Source of the DNA: Fuerstiella sp041398845
Lineage (GTDB): Bacteria; Planctomycetota; Planctomycetia; Planctomycetales; Planctomycetaceae
Assembly: GCA_041398845.1 (NCBI GenBank)
Contig: JAWKTZ010000021.1
Span: 6,281 to 70,280 of the forward strand
Direction of reading: 5' to 3'
Length of the DNA: 64,000 nt
Shown here piece by piece: positions 7,994-16,367 of the stretch. The position numbers were made by a program, and so were the translations under genes. The notes beneath the pieces are model-generated. The model was not told the origin of the DNA and did not search any database. It saw nothing but the letters and a program-made list of their open reading frames with translations. The stretch's first letter is position 1. Each line of letters starts with the position of its first letter.

Positions 7994-9514
7994 TCAGTCG
8001 CGGAACGGGAAGGTGATGTCGATGGTGGAGCCTTTTCCGGGAGTGCTCTGGAGTTGCACTTCAGCTCCAAGTGCCTGGCACAGATGTTTGACGATTGCGA
8101 GGCCCAGTCCGGTTCCGCCGCGTTCGCGATTGCGGTCCCGTTCGACTCGATAGAACCGTTCGAAGATTCGTTCCTGGTCCTTCCTGGAAATGCCGACGCC
8201 GGTATCGATAACTCGCAGCACGGCGGCGGTGTCGCTGGTGAGCAGCAGGACGCTGACGGATCCGTGTTCGGGGGTATACTTCAGAGCGTTGTCGACAAGG
8301 TTTCCCACGATGGTGCGAATGGCCTGATAATCGCCCATCACAAACAGTTCGGATTCTCCATTGCTGTCCAGGGCAATGTGTTTGCTTTCTGCCACGGGGC
8401 GCATTTGTGAAACCACCTGTTCGACTACTTCAAACAGGTCCACCGGTTCGATGTCCAGCATCTGTTCGCCGGATTCCACGCGAGCCAACTGCAGCATGCC
8501 CAGAATGAGCTGCAGCAGACGTTCGGACTGTTCTTCAATCTGTCCCAGAAACCGTTTGGCGATGTCGGGTTCGTCAATGGCTCCGTCCAGCAGAGTTTCG
8601 GTGCAGGCCTGAATCACGGTCAGCGGTGTCTTGAGTTCGTGCGACACTCCGCTCACGAAATCCCGTCGCATCGATTCCAGACGTCTCACGTCCGTGACAT
8701 CAGCCAGCACCAGCACAGCTCCGCCGCCCGCGATGGGTGAGGCCACCAGTGAGATCTGAGCGTCTTTGCGAGTGAGATGAAACTCGACGGTGGCGGTTTC
8801 GCCGGTTGCCAGAGCTTCCTGCAGAGTTTCCTGAAGATGTTTGTTGCGAACGCATTCGAAGATCAGTCGATTCTGAATGGCCGACGTTTCGACTTCCAGC
8901 AGGCGACAGGCCACGCGATTGGCAAACAGAATGCGTTCGTCTTTGTCGACCGCGATGACACCTTCCACCATCGCCTGCATCACGGCCGACAACTGAGTAG
9001 CTGACGACTGCGACTGACTCATCAGCAGCTTCACATCGCGCAGTTGCCGCTGATGTTCGGAATCTCGTTTGGCCAGAAACCCGGCGGCATCACCCACATC
9101 GTCAGATCGTCCCTGCAGACGCGACAGCAGCTCACGGTATTCCGACGATTCCCACGGCAGCATCAGCACGTGCAGCAGATCTCGGATCGGCCCGGTGGTG
9201 ATCGCGGTGGATGCCATCATGATGGCCAGGCCGCTCAGCCAGCAGACAACCGCCACTGTGCGTTGAGATCCGTTGTCCAGAATCAGCACGGCAAGAATCA
9301 GCGCAGGCAGGGACAACAGGAAGTAAATTCCCAGCATTCTCCAGAACAGCGCAGATTTCAACCAGCTCAATGCCGACTTTCTGTGGACGACGTTCACGAA
9401 CGGTTTCGCCAACGCCGGTTGCTGAGTATAACCAGTGTGCGAACGCGACCGGTCAGGCATGTTACGCATTGTTTCCGGACTGAAAAGCGTGGCGCGCGGA
9501 TTCAGCCGATTCAA
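7994..9514 (-). CDS. PhoR-like membrane sensor histidine kinase
   Basis: A 506-residue two-component sensor kinase. Two hydrophobic segments (about 58-78 and 86-108) form a short hairpin in the membrane with almost no periplasmic loop. A linker follows, then a PAS domain (about 175-285, AVMQAMVEGVIAVDKDERILFANR). The HisKA box is FVSGVSHELKTPLTV with phospho-acceptor His292, and the ATPase part has the N box IVGNLVDNALKYTPEHG and G boxes DTGVGISRKDQ and GGTGLGLAIVKHLCQ. This is the PhoR/WalK layout, but no response regulator is next to it, so it is an orphan. It is divergent from hemB with about 50 bp between. The first 40 residues are poorly conserved in character, and internal Met16 or Met19 could be the real start. 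The signal sensed is unknown. Confidence 0.85.
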   Translation of the reverse strand: MNRLNPRATLFSPETMRNMPDRSRSHTGYTQQPALAKPFVNVVHRKSALSWLKSALFWRMLGIYFLLSLPALILAVLILDNGSQRTVAVVCWLSGLAIMMASTAITTGPIRDLLHVLMLPWESSEYRELLSRLQGRSDDVGDAAGFLAKRDSEHQRQLRDVKLLMSQSQSSATQLSAVMQAMVEGVIAVDKDERILFANRVACRLLEVETSAIQNRLIFECVRNKHLQETLQEALATGETATVEFHLTRKDAQISLVASPIAGGGAVLVLADVTDVRRLESMRRDFVSGVSHELKTPLTVIQACTETLLDGAIDEPDIAKRFLGQIEEQSERLLQLILGMLQLARVESGEQMLDIEPVDLFEVVEQVVSQMRPVAESKHIALDSNGESELFVMGDYQAIRTIVGNLVDNALKYTPEHGSVSVLLLTSDTAAVLRVIDTGVGISRKDQERIFERFYRVERDRNRERGGTGLGLAIVKHLCQALGAEVQLQSTPGKGSTIDITFPFRD

Positions 9515-9566
9515 ACGTCTAATTGTTAACGTTTCGCAAATTCCTCTCCTTCAGCCTTTTCTACTC

Positions 9567-10580
9567 ATGAACGATCCCGCAGGTTGCTCAGGCCGATTTC
9601 CCGCTGTCCGTCTGCGACGAAACCGTCACAGTGACTGGTCACGGCGCATGGTGCGCGAACATCGGCTGTCGGTCGATGATCTGATTCTGCCGGTGTTTGT
9701 CACATCCGGCTGCGGCGTGGTGGAACCCATCGCGTCGATGCCGGGAGTCAACCGCTACAGTATTGACACTGTGACCGCAGTTGTTGCCGCAGCAGCGGAA
9801 CTGGGAATTCCTGCCATTGCCGTGTTTCCTGCCACTCCGCCGGAAGTGAAAACGGAAGACGGTGACGAAGCTCTGAATCCCGAAAACCTGATGTGTCAGG
9901 CTCTGCGCACTCTGAAGCAGGCCGGACTGAATGTCGGACTGATCGCCGATGTGGCTCTGGACCCGTATACAACTCACGGGCAGGACGGCGTTCTGAGAAA
10001 CGGCGATGTCGACAACGACCGGAGCCTTGCCATTCTGGCGCGCCAGGCGGTGATGCAGGCCGACGCCGGCTGCGACATCATTGCGCCGTCGGACATGATG
10101 GATGGTCGAGTCGGAGTCATTCGTCAAGCGCTGGATGAGGCGGGCTATCAGCGAGTTCAGATTATGGCGTATTCGGCCAAGTATGCGTCCGCGTTTTACG
10201 GTCCGTTTCGCGATGCGGTGGGATCGAAAGGCAGCCTTGGCAAAGGTGACAAACGCACGTATCAGATGGATCCGGCCAATTCAGATGAAGCCATTCGTGA
10301 AGTCGCCATGGACATTGCAGAAGGTGCCGACATGGTGATGGTGAAACCGGGAATGCCATATCTGGACATCGTACGGCGTGTCAGGGACACCTTTCGCGTT
10401 CCCACGTTTGCGTATCAGGTCAGTGGCGAATATGCGATGTTGTCGGCTGCGATTGCCAACGGCTGGCTGGATGGCGACAATGCAGTTCTGGAAAGCCTGC
10501 TGGCATTCAAACGTGCCGGAGCGGACGGCATTCTGACCTATTTCGCGCTGGATGCAGCACGGCTGTTGAAGAAAACATAA
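9567..10580 (+). CDS. hemB: Porphobilinogen synthase (delta-aminolevulinic acid dehydratase)
   Basis: Condenses two 5-aminolevulinate molecules to porphobilinogen in cytosolic haem synthesis. A start at ATG 9567 (MNDPAGCSGRFP) gives 337 residues, the usual length; the frame is open further upstream, but that part overlaps the divergent kinase. The two active-site lysines are in MAYSAKYASAFYGPFRDA (K205) and MVMVKPGMPYLDI (K260, Schiff base). The metal loop reads DVALDPYTTHGQDG, without the Cys triad of zinc enzymes, so this is the Mg-type form. It is followed after 3 bp by trkA, suggesting co-transcription. Confidence 0.95.
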   Translation: MNDPAGCSGRFPAVRLRRNRHSDWSRRMVREHRLSVDDLILPVFVTSGCGVVEPIASMPGVNRYSIDTVTAVVAAAAELGIPAIAVFPATPPEVKTEDGDEALNPENLMCQALRTLKQAGLNVGLIADVALDPYTTHGQDGVLRNGDVDNDRSLAILARQAVMQADAGCDIIAPSDMMDGRVGVIRQALDEAGYQRVQIMAYSAKYASAFYGPFRDAVGSKGSLGKGDKRTYQMDPANSDEAIREVAMDIAEGADMVMVKPGMPYLDIVRRVRDTFRVPTFAYQVSGEYAMLSAAIANGWLDGDNAVLESLLAFKRAGADGILTYFALDAARLLKKT

Positions 10581-10583
10581 CGC

Positions 10584-11921
10584 ATGAATGTGGTGGTGCT
10601 GGGAGCCGGAACTGTTGGCCGCACGGTGGCAGAACTGCTGTGCGGTCGCGGGGTCAACGTGTGCGTTGTGGACGAACAGGCGTCGGTTCTGAAACGCGTC
10701 GAAGAACAACTGGATGTGCAGACCGTCTGCGGTTCAGCCTATGACGTGTCCAAGCTGTTTCAGGCCGGCATTCAACTGGCCGATCTGTGCCTGGCTGTCA
10801 CCAGTCGTGATGAAGTGAATCTGGTGAGCGCCAGTATTGCCCGGGAAATGGGAGCCGCCCGCAGCGTGGCCCGCGTCTTCGATCCGATCTTTCGAGACAA
10901 GAGCACGTTTGACTATCAGGGACACTTTCGAATTGACCGGCTGATCAGCCTTGAACACCTGACCGCTCTGGAACTGGCTCGACACATTCGCACGACCTCC
11001 GTGCAGGCGGTTGAAAGCTTTGTGCGAGGTGGTGTGGAAGTGCAGGGAATTCATGTGGGCCGTTCGGCGAGTGCGATCGGCGTTCAACTGAAGGACCTGC
11101 ATCTTCCGGCGACCGTTCGTGTGGGACTGATCAACAGCATGGGGCGGTCGGTCATTCCCGGAGCGTTCGACAGCGTCAAACCGGGCGACTACGTGACTCT
11201 GATTGGTGCTCACGGCGAACTGCCCAAGATTGCATCGCGGTTTCAGGATCAAACCGGCCAACGCACTCGAGTTGTCATTGCCGGTGGCGGCGAAATCGGC
11301 CTGAATCTGGCTCGCCTGCTGGAACGCACTCGATGCGTGGTCACGATTCTGGAATCCGACGCCGCTCGTTGCGACTTCATCGCCGAACGCCTGCCAAACT
11401 GCAGCGTGCTGCATGCGGACGTCAAGAGCAAAGCCGATCTGGAGGAAGCTCGCGTGGGCCGAGCTGACGTGTTTGTCGCCTGCACGGGACGCGATGAAGA
11501 GAACATTGTCTGCGGCGTGGAAGCCAAGGAACTGGGCTGCAAACGTCTGGTCACAATCGTCCGCAGTCCCGACTATGCCAACGTGCTGGAACGTCTGGGG
11601 ATTGATGTGGCGGTCAGCCCCCGCGAAGCGATGGCTCGTCAGATCGTCGGCCTTGTGGCCAAAGGCCCGGTGCGCGAACGTTCGCCGATTGCCGGAGACG
11701 CGGCGGAAGTCTGGGAAGTGGAAGTCGGCAAAGGGGCTCCAGCGACCAATGTCAGCGTCAGGGAACTGGGACTGACCAAATGCCTGATCGCGGCAATTGT
11801 CCGCCAGGACTACGTGAAAGTTCCCAACGCCGATGACCGCATTCAGGTCGGCGACACTGTGGTCCTGCTGGTTCAGAAGGAATCCGAAGCGGCTGCTCTG
11901 AAAGCCTTCGGTGGAACGTAG
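10584..11921 (+). CDS. trkA: Trk-type potassium transport NAD-binding subunit TrkA
   Basis: A 445-residue peripheral membrane protein that gates a TrkH/TrkG-type K+ channel. It has two RCK halves. The first Rossmann fold begins MNVVVLGAGTVGRTVAELL and is followed by a TrkA_C domain; the second begins VVIAGGGEIGLNLARLLE (about residue 230) and is followed by another TrkA_C domain ending VGDTVVLLVQKE. It lies 3 bp after hemB on the same strand. No trkH is in the window, so the channel must lie elsewhere. The TAG stop (11919-11921) is shared with the end of a long inverted repeat. Confidence 0.93.
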   Translation: MNVVVLGAGTVGRTVAELLCGRGVNVCVVDEQASVLKRVEEQLDVQTVCGSAYDVSKLFQAGIQLADLCLAVTSRDEVNLVSASIAREMGAARSVARVFDPIFRDKSTFDYQGHFRIDRLISLEHLTALELARHIRTTSVQAVESFVRGGVEVQGIHVGRSASAIGVQLKDLHLPATVRVGLINSMGRSVIPGAFDSVKPGDYVTLIGAHGELPKIASRFQDQTGQRTRVVIAGGGEIGLNLARLLERTRCVVTILESDAARCDFIAERLPNCSVLHADVKSKADLEEARVGRADVFVACTGRDEENIVCGVEAKELGCKRLVTIVRSPDYANVLERLGIDVAVSPREAMARQIVGLVAKGPVRERSPIAGDAAEVWEVEVGKGAPATNVSVRELGLTKCLIAAIVRQDYVKVPNADDRIQVGDTVVLLVQKESEAAALKAFGGT

Positions 11922-12020
11922 AGGCTATCTGAAAAAGGGGTCTGACCCTTTGGAGGGCGGCAAAATTTCAGTCAATCCGGCTGCCCGGAGAGGGTCAAAC
12001 CCCTTTTTCAGATAGCCTCT
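11919..12020. repeat. Long inverted repeat, family A (TAGAGGCTATCTGA type)
   Basis: Arms of 30 bp (11920-11949 and 11991-12020) differ at one base and begin AGAGGCTATCTGAAAAAGGG. The inner part has a second GC-rich block. It starts inside the trkA stop codon and ends 15 bp before the ribokinase start. The same element recurs at 22401 and 44708 and, shortened or diverged, at 7932, 13209, 16228 and 56743. A strong hairpin, so probably a terminator as well as a MITE-like repeat. Confidence 0.85.
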
Positions 12021-12035
12021 AGCTAGCCTCAAACG

Positions 12036-12986
12036 ATGAAAACCGTGCGAACCATGTCGAAACCGATCCATGTTGTGGTGCTCGGGTCCATCAACATGGA
12101 CCTTGTCATTCGCTGTGCGAAGTTGCCGAGTCCCGGTGAGACGCTCATGGCCGAATCGTCGTCGGAATTCTGCGGCGGCAAGGGAGCCAATCAGGCTGTC
12201 GCAGCGGCTCGAGCAGGTGCCGTCGTGAACATGATTGGTCGCGTGGGCAATGACTCCTTCGCCAACCGTCTGATCGGCAACCTGCAGAACGAACACGTGC
12301 TGTGCGACCATGTGACAGCGACGGCCGAAACGCCGAGCGGACTGGCGGTGGTCTCAGTGGACGACGCCGGAGAAAATTCCATCATCGTAGTGCCGGGTGC
12401 CAACGGGCGAGTTTCCGTGAGCGATGTGGAAGCAGCGGCTGACGTCATCCGCACAGCAGACATTCTTCTGGTGCAGTTGGAAGTTCCGGTCTCGTCGGTG
12501 GTGGCTGCCATTCGAATTGCTCGCGCCGGCGGCGTGCGAGTCATTCTTGATCCGGCTCCGGCTCCGGCGACAGTGCCGGACGAACTGCTCGATGTGACGT
12601 TGATATGTCCCAACGAAACCGAAGCAGCCGCTCTGACAGGACTCACGCTGAATTCTTCGGAACAGCAGGAAGCGGCCGTTCGTCAGCTTCACCAGCGAGG
12701 TGCCGCCAATGTGGCGCTGACTCTGGGTGACAAAGGCACGCTGTTGTTTGACGGACGGACGTTTCAACAGATTCCTTCGATCGTCGTGGACGTTGTCGAC
12801 ACCACCGCAGCGGGCGATGCCTTTGCCGGAGCCCTCGCGGTTTACTGGGCAGAAACCCGACCTCTGGCGGATGCCGTTCGCAGAGCGAATGTGGCCGGAG
12901 CCATTGCCGCCTCGCGTCACGGAGCTCAGCCAGGCATGGCTACTGCGGCGGAAATCGAATCCGCGTTGAAGCGCTCGCGTGAGTGA
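12036..12986 (+). CDS. rbsK: Ribokinase-like sugar kinase (PfkB family)
   Basis: Phosphorylates ribose or a related sugar with ATP in the cytosol. 316 residues from ATG 12036; ATG 12054 (MSKPIHVVVLGSINMDLV) is an equally good start and closer to the family N-terminus. Signature 1 is FCGGKGANQAVAAARAGA. Signature 2 is DTTAAGDAFAGALAVYW, containing the catalytic Asp. NxxE-type magnesium motif: CPNETEAAALTG. The SINMDLV start and GGKGANQA block favour ribokinase over fructokinase or adenosine kinase. It stands alone between two long inverted repeats, with no ribose transporter or isomerase nearby, so the substrate is assumed from similarity. Confidence 0.85.
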   Translation: MKTVRTMSKPIHVVVLGSINMDLVIRCAKLPSPGETLMAESSSEFCGGKGANQAVAAARAGAVVNMIGRVGNDSFANRLIGNLQNEHVLCDHVTATAETPSGLAVVSVDDAGENSIIVVPGANGRVSVSDVEAAADVIRTADILLVQLEVPVSSVVAAIRIARAGGVRVILDPAPAPATVPDELLDVTLICPNETEAAALTGLTLNSSEQQEAAVRQLHQRGAANVALTLGDKGTLLFDGRTFQQIPSIVVDVVDTTAAGDAFAGALAVYWAETRPLADAVRRANVAGAIAASRHGAQPGMATAAEIESALKRSRE

Positions 12987-13208
12987 GATCACTCAATGTG
13001 AGATCTATTACCGCATGACGAGCATCCTTTCTGCCGCACGGCAGATTTCCCTGTGACACTGCGAGTCAACCACGGTGCCGGCGATTGGTCGTTGGCAAAA
13101 ATCCACGGGGGAATTCACGCGGTGTGTATAGCGACAACCCGACCGGACGATTGCAGATTCATGAGTTCAAAAATCACGAATCAAGCCGCAAGTTCTGATG
13201 TTATCGTC

Positions 13209-13306
13209 GAGGCGATCTGAAAAGCGGGCTGACCCTCTTCGGGCAGCCGTTTTCACTGTCATTGTTCTGCCCTTCAAAGGGTCAGACGCTTTTTTCAGAT
13301 CGCCTC
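13209..13306. repeat. Long inverted repeat, family A, diverged copy, in a 362-bp gap
   Basis: Left arm GAGGCGATCTGAAAAGCGGG with CTGACCCTCTTCG, right arm GGGTCAGACGC with TTTTTTCAGATCGCCTC. The ends carry GCGATC in place of GCTATC, with compensating changes on both arms, so pairing is kept. It lies 40 bp upstream of the LuxR-type regulator. The remaining gap, 12987-13208, shows no gene. Confidence 0.8.
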
Positions 13307-13348
13307 TCACACAGAACGTCGGCGGGCCATTGCGAGGGAGCGTATTGG

Positions 13349-14134
13349 ATGCAACGCCACATTCCACCGACGGACGGAAACTCGGCCACACACATTCCGA
13401 ACACGTCGGGATTCGATCAGTTATCAGAACACCTTGAACTCTGGCGCACGCATTTGAATCAGTATCAGCATGCGGTGATGCTGTTCGATGCGAATTTCTG
13501 GCCGGTGCTGCTTAACAGAACACTGCGTGGTCTGGTTGACAATCAGTCGCTGGTCCCGGGAACGGATCTGACCGTCTCGTGTCTCTGGCAGACCGGTTGT
13601 GAACACGCTGCACGCATCGCCGCCGATCACGCGCAGTTTCAGCGATCAGAAATCGCTGACGTGTTTCCACTGTATGAACGCTGTTTTGTCACCGTCGGCA
13701 GTCTGCTGAAGACACAGTCGGGCCGAGTCGCCGGTGCCATCGTGAGCCTCGCACAGCTCACCGTCACGCCACGACGAATGGAAACTCTGCTGGCAGAAAA
13801 CAATGGCCGCGCCGACGGCGCCGATGCTGCAAGTCAGAAATTGGACTTCGACGACTGGCTCAAACAGCGCTCGGATGCTCAACAAAGAATTCAGAAACTG
13901 TCACGCCGCGAATCACAGGTGACTGCGTATGTGTCGGAAGGCTGGGCCAGCAAGTGCATCGCCAGCAAACTTGGTGTGGGAGTCAAGACCATTGAAAAGC
14001 ATCGTGCCAACGCGATCCTGAAACTGGGCGTCAACAGCACCGCCGAAATGGTCCGCATTGCGGCCGTCGCCGGACACAGAATTCCCGACGAATCCGATGC
14101 TGCGACATCAGACGACATGGAATCGCAGGTCTGA
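13349..14134 (+). CDS. LuxR-type transcriptional regulator with a PAS-like sensor part
   Basis: About 261 residues from ATG 13349, which has a GAGGGAG ribosome-binding site about 10 bases upstream; the open frame upstream lies in a repeat and is discounted. Residues about 25-130 look like a PAS-type fold (HAVMLFDANFWPVLLNRTLRGLV). The C-terminal 65 residues are a GerE/LuxR helix-turn-helix: LSRRESQVTAYVSEGW, IASKLGVGVKTIEKHRANAI, LKLGVNSTAEMVRIA. It has no REC phospho-acceptor domain, so control is probably by ligand or partner rather than a kinase. An 80-bp gap separates it from the PilZ-like gene on the same strand, suggesting a possible two-gene unit. Targets unknown. Confidence 0.8.
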   Translation: MQRHIPPTDGNSATHIPNTSGFDQLSEHLELWRTHLNQYQHAVMLFDANFWPVLLNRTLRGLVDNQSLVPGTDLTVSCLWQTGCEHAARIAADHAQFQRSEIADVFPLYERCFVTVGSLLKTQSGRVAGAIVSLAQLTVTPRRMETLLAENNGRADGADAASQKLDFDDWLKQRSDAQQRIQKLSRRESQVTAYVSEGWASKCIASKLGVGVKTIEKHRANAILKLGVNSTAEMVRIAAVAGHRIPDESDAATSDDMESQV

Positions 14135-14214
14135 CCGCACCGTTCCGTCGGTTCGCGCGAAGCAACGCTGCGTAAGCCGATTCCGGATTCGAATTCAACT
14201 CAGGAGAAACGGAC

Positions 14215-14718
14215 ATGCTTGAAGCCAAGGTCGGCCCCGTCAGATTTGCCGTCAGTTCCGATTGCCTTGTGGTGGAAGATTCCAACCAGTCACAGCACCC
14301 GGTCAGCCTGTCGCTGGAACTCTTGCCACGTCTGGTGGAATTTCTTCAGTCAATCGACTGCACTCGCCGCACGCGGGCGTTTCGCGTTCCGCTGGATGAT
14401 GAAGCGGGGCTGCAGGTGACGATTGTCGGCGAGAACGAATCATGGGTGGCAACGCCCCATGACATCAGTCTGGTCGGAGTTTCCGTCACCATCGAGCAAC
14501 AGGTTGCGCTGTCCGTCGATTCGGAAGTCACCGTCCATCTGAAACTCAGTGATCGTCGAGCCACCTTGCCGGCTGTTGTGCGACGAGTGCAGGAACGGGC
14601 TTACGGAATCGAATTTGTCGACTGCTACCTTGAGAATTCTCTTTCGCCGCCGGAAGAGCTGCGTCAGATTGTCGCTCCACTGGAAATTCGCTTCATCCGC
14701 AGCAATCGCAACCGATAG
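14215..14718 (+). CDS. PilZ-like domain protein
   Basis: 167 residues, preceded by a good ribosome-binding site (AGGAG 8 bases upstream of ATG). After about 55 N-terminal residues there is RRTRAFRVPLDDE, then TPHDISLVGVSVTIEQ and a beta-barrel ending ERAYGIEFVDC. The Arg cluster followed by D-x-S-x-x-G is the c-di-GMP-binding pattern of PilZ domains, although the spacing between the two motifs is longer than usual. Probably a cytosolic c-di-GMP effector; a GGDEF protein is encoded at 48.2 kb. It follows the LuxR-type gene. Its partner is unknown. Confidence 0.6.
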   Translation: MLEAKVGPVRFAVSSDCLVVEDSNQSQHPVSLSLELLPRLVEFLQSIDCTRRTRAFRVPLDDEAGLQVTIVGENESWVATPHDISLVGVSVTIEQQVALSVDSEVTVHLKLSDRRATLPAVVRRVQERAYGIEFVDCYLENSLSPPEELRQIVAPLEIRFIRSNRNR

Positions 14719-14780
14719 CCTCGAACTAACAGTGCTCAGCCATAGCGTTGTTGGCGTGTTGTTCAATCGTGTTGGCCGCC

Positions 14781-15851
14781 TCAGCCCACCATGCGAGCGA
14801 TTCCGATGGCGAGCGAAATTCGATCTTCCGGAACATTCAGCAGCGTCAGCGTGCGAGCGGCCGCCCAGTCGATCGTGGGATACTTCTGCTGACCGGCCTG
14901 CAGTGATTCCAGCCGCGCGGCACAGGATTCCAGCACCATGGCCGGGACGCTGCCGAGCAGTTCGCGGCATTCGTTTCTGAGAATGCCGGTGCGAGGATCT
15001 TCCGCAGCATCCTGAAAACCGAACGGCATGGATCGCGACTGACGCGACAACCACCAGCGGTGAGCATCCTGAGGCGACTGAAACCCACGCAGCTTCTGAG
15101 TTGTCCACAGAAACGGATCGTTCCGCAGTTGTGACACATACAAGGACGTCGCCGCTTTCAAACCAGCCACGCTGTCGTTCACCGCACTGCCAAAGAATCG
15201 AGCCAGCAGACATGCCGGACGCATCTCCGTCAGACACTCACAGATCATCACGGTATTCATCGCCCTTTCCTCGGCCGCCGTCGGGACGCAGTGATCGTCA
15301 CGCAGAACCTGCAGCAATCGCCCCGCATAGGACAACGGCGCGGCGTCATCATGACCGACAATCCGGCCATCGATCAGGCGACCACCAAACGCCACATGAA
15401 ACAACACCGGCAACTGAGCCATCACTCGCCAGAACTGTGACTGCGATGCTTCCAGACAACGGTCGTCCGGAGTCGGGTCGAAACATGACAGCAACGCGAC
15501 CGACAGCGGCAGCAGATCCAGCGGCCGGGTCTGCAGCGGCACCGTTCCGATTGTTTCCACCACCGGTTGATCCACAGTGGCCGCGTCGGTCAGCACGGAA
15601 CTCAGATCTGCCAGCTCGTCCATGTCGCTGGTCCGCCGTTTCAGCAGCAGCGACATCACGGCTTCGAATGATCCGTCGTCACACAGCTCCTGAACATCAA
15701 CGTGGCAGTATTCGACTCGGTCGTCTCGAATCGAAATCAGCTCACTGTGAACGTCACCGGATCCCACCGAATTCACAGGAACGATACCCACGTGATCCAG
15801 AAGCTGGCGCAATCCCTTCAGCAGATGTGGAGCGGGTGTGATGTGCCCCAT
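14781..15851 (-). CDS. Hypothetical protein, unrecognised family
   Basis: 356 residues from ATG 15851 (MGHITPAPHLLKGLRQLL), chosen because AGAAAGGA lies 8-10 bases upstream; the frame is open back to 16019 but reads poorly there. No signal peptide, membrane segment or repeat. Composition is helical and Leu-rich. Around residues 95-110 there is a KRRTSDMDELADLSSVL segment, and the middle has DVTPL-free helical blocks with a few conserved-looking aromatic spots (QFWRVMAQLPVLFHVAFGG). The C-terminal DWAAARTLTLLNVPEDRISLAIGIARMVG could be a small helical module. HDOD-type signalling proteins have a comparable helical texture, but I cannot show the family. It is convergent with the PilZ-like gene. 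Function unknown. Confidence 0.6.
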   Translation of the reverse strand: MGHITPAPHLLKGLRQLLDHVGIVPVNSVGSGDVHSELISIRDDRVEYCHVDVQELCDDGSFEAVMSLLLKRRTSDMDELADLSSVLTDAATVDQPVVETIGTVPLQTRPLDLLPLSVALLSCFDPTPDDRCLEASQSQFWRVMAQLPVLFHVAFGGRLIDGRIVGHDDAAPLSYAGRLLQVLRDDHCVPTAAEERAMNTVMICECLTEMRPACLLARFFGSAVNDSVAGLKAATSLYVSQLRNDPFLWTTQKLRGFQSPQDAHRWWLSRQSRSMPFGFQDAAEDPRTGILRNECRELLGSVPAMVLESCAARLESLQAGQQKYPTIDWAAARTLTLLNVPEDRISLAIGIARMVG

Positions 15852-16227
15852 GACAGAGTCCTTTCTCGGATTCCATTCCGATATGCTGAGTAAACTCAAC
15901 AGATTCCTCTGAGCGAACAACGTCACCGACAACCCTGTCGGCAACCTTCCGTTGTCCGCAACCGCCTCACCAAAGTGCTCGATCGAGGGAAAGTGGCCCC
16001 TTCTCACCCGACGCTGCATAACCCAAAGGCTACAACAATCTCAAGGCATTGCGTACCGTCGAACCATCGCTCAACACCAGAATTCTGCAAAAGTTGACTC
16101 AAAGAATTTCTCCTGAACATCGCAGTTTGCCCAGCCTTCGCTGTGTCAGCGAACTTCAGCCGCTGTATCGCAACGGACGCCCCTCCAGACGGGACTGGCA
16201 AATTTGCACCATGCGTTCGTCTTAGCT
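15852..16227. other. Intergenic DNA upstream of the hypothetical gene, no gene seen
   Basis: About 375 bp between the unrecognised gene and the composite repeat. Short open frames on both strands have no recognisable product. It should hold the promoter of the 14781-15851 gene, whose ribosome-binding site is visible at its right end, but I see no clear -35/-10 pair. Confidence 0.5.
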
Positions 16228-16367
16228 TAGAGGCTATCTGAACAGCGCCGGGTTCACTGAACAGGAAGGGTTTGGCAACCCGAAGCGTGAGCGAGGGAAT
16301 TATCGCAACATGTTCCCTCGCTCACGCTTCGGGTTACAAGACGTGCGAACCCGGCGCTGTCCAGCTA
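16228..16367. repeat. Composite inverted repeat: family A end fused to nested family B hairpins
   Basis: Starts TAGAGGCTATCTGA (family A end), then ACAGCGCCGGGTTC (16242-16255) pairing perfectly with 16347-16360. Nested inside is a perfect 23-bp stem, 16277-16299 against 16313-16335, beginning AACCCGAAGCGTGAGCGAGG. The right end, GCTGTCCAGCTA, contains the stop codon of the antiporter gene. The inner AACCCGAAGCG hairpin is of a kind I recall as widespread in planctomycete genomes. Confidence 0.85.
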
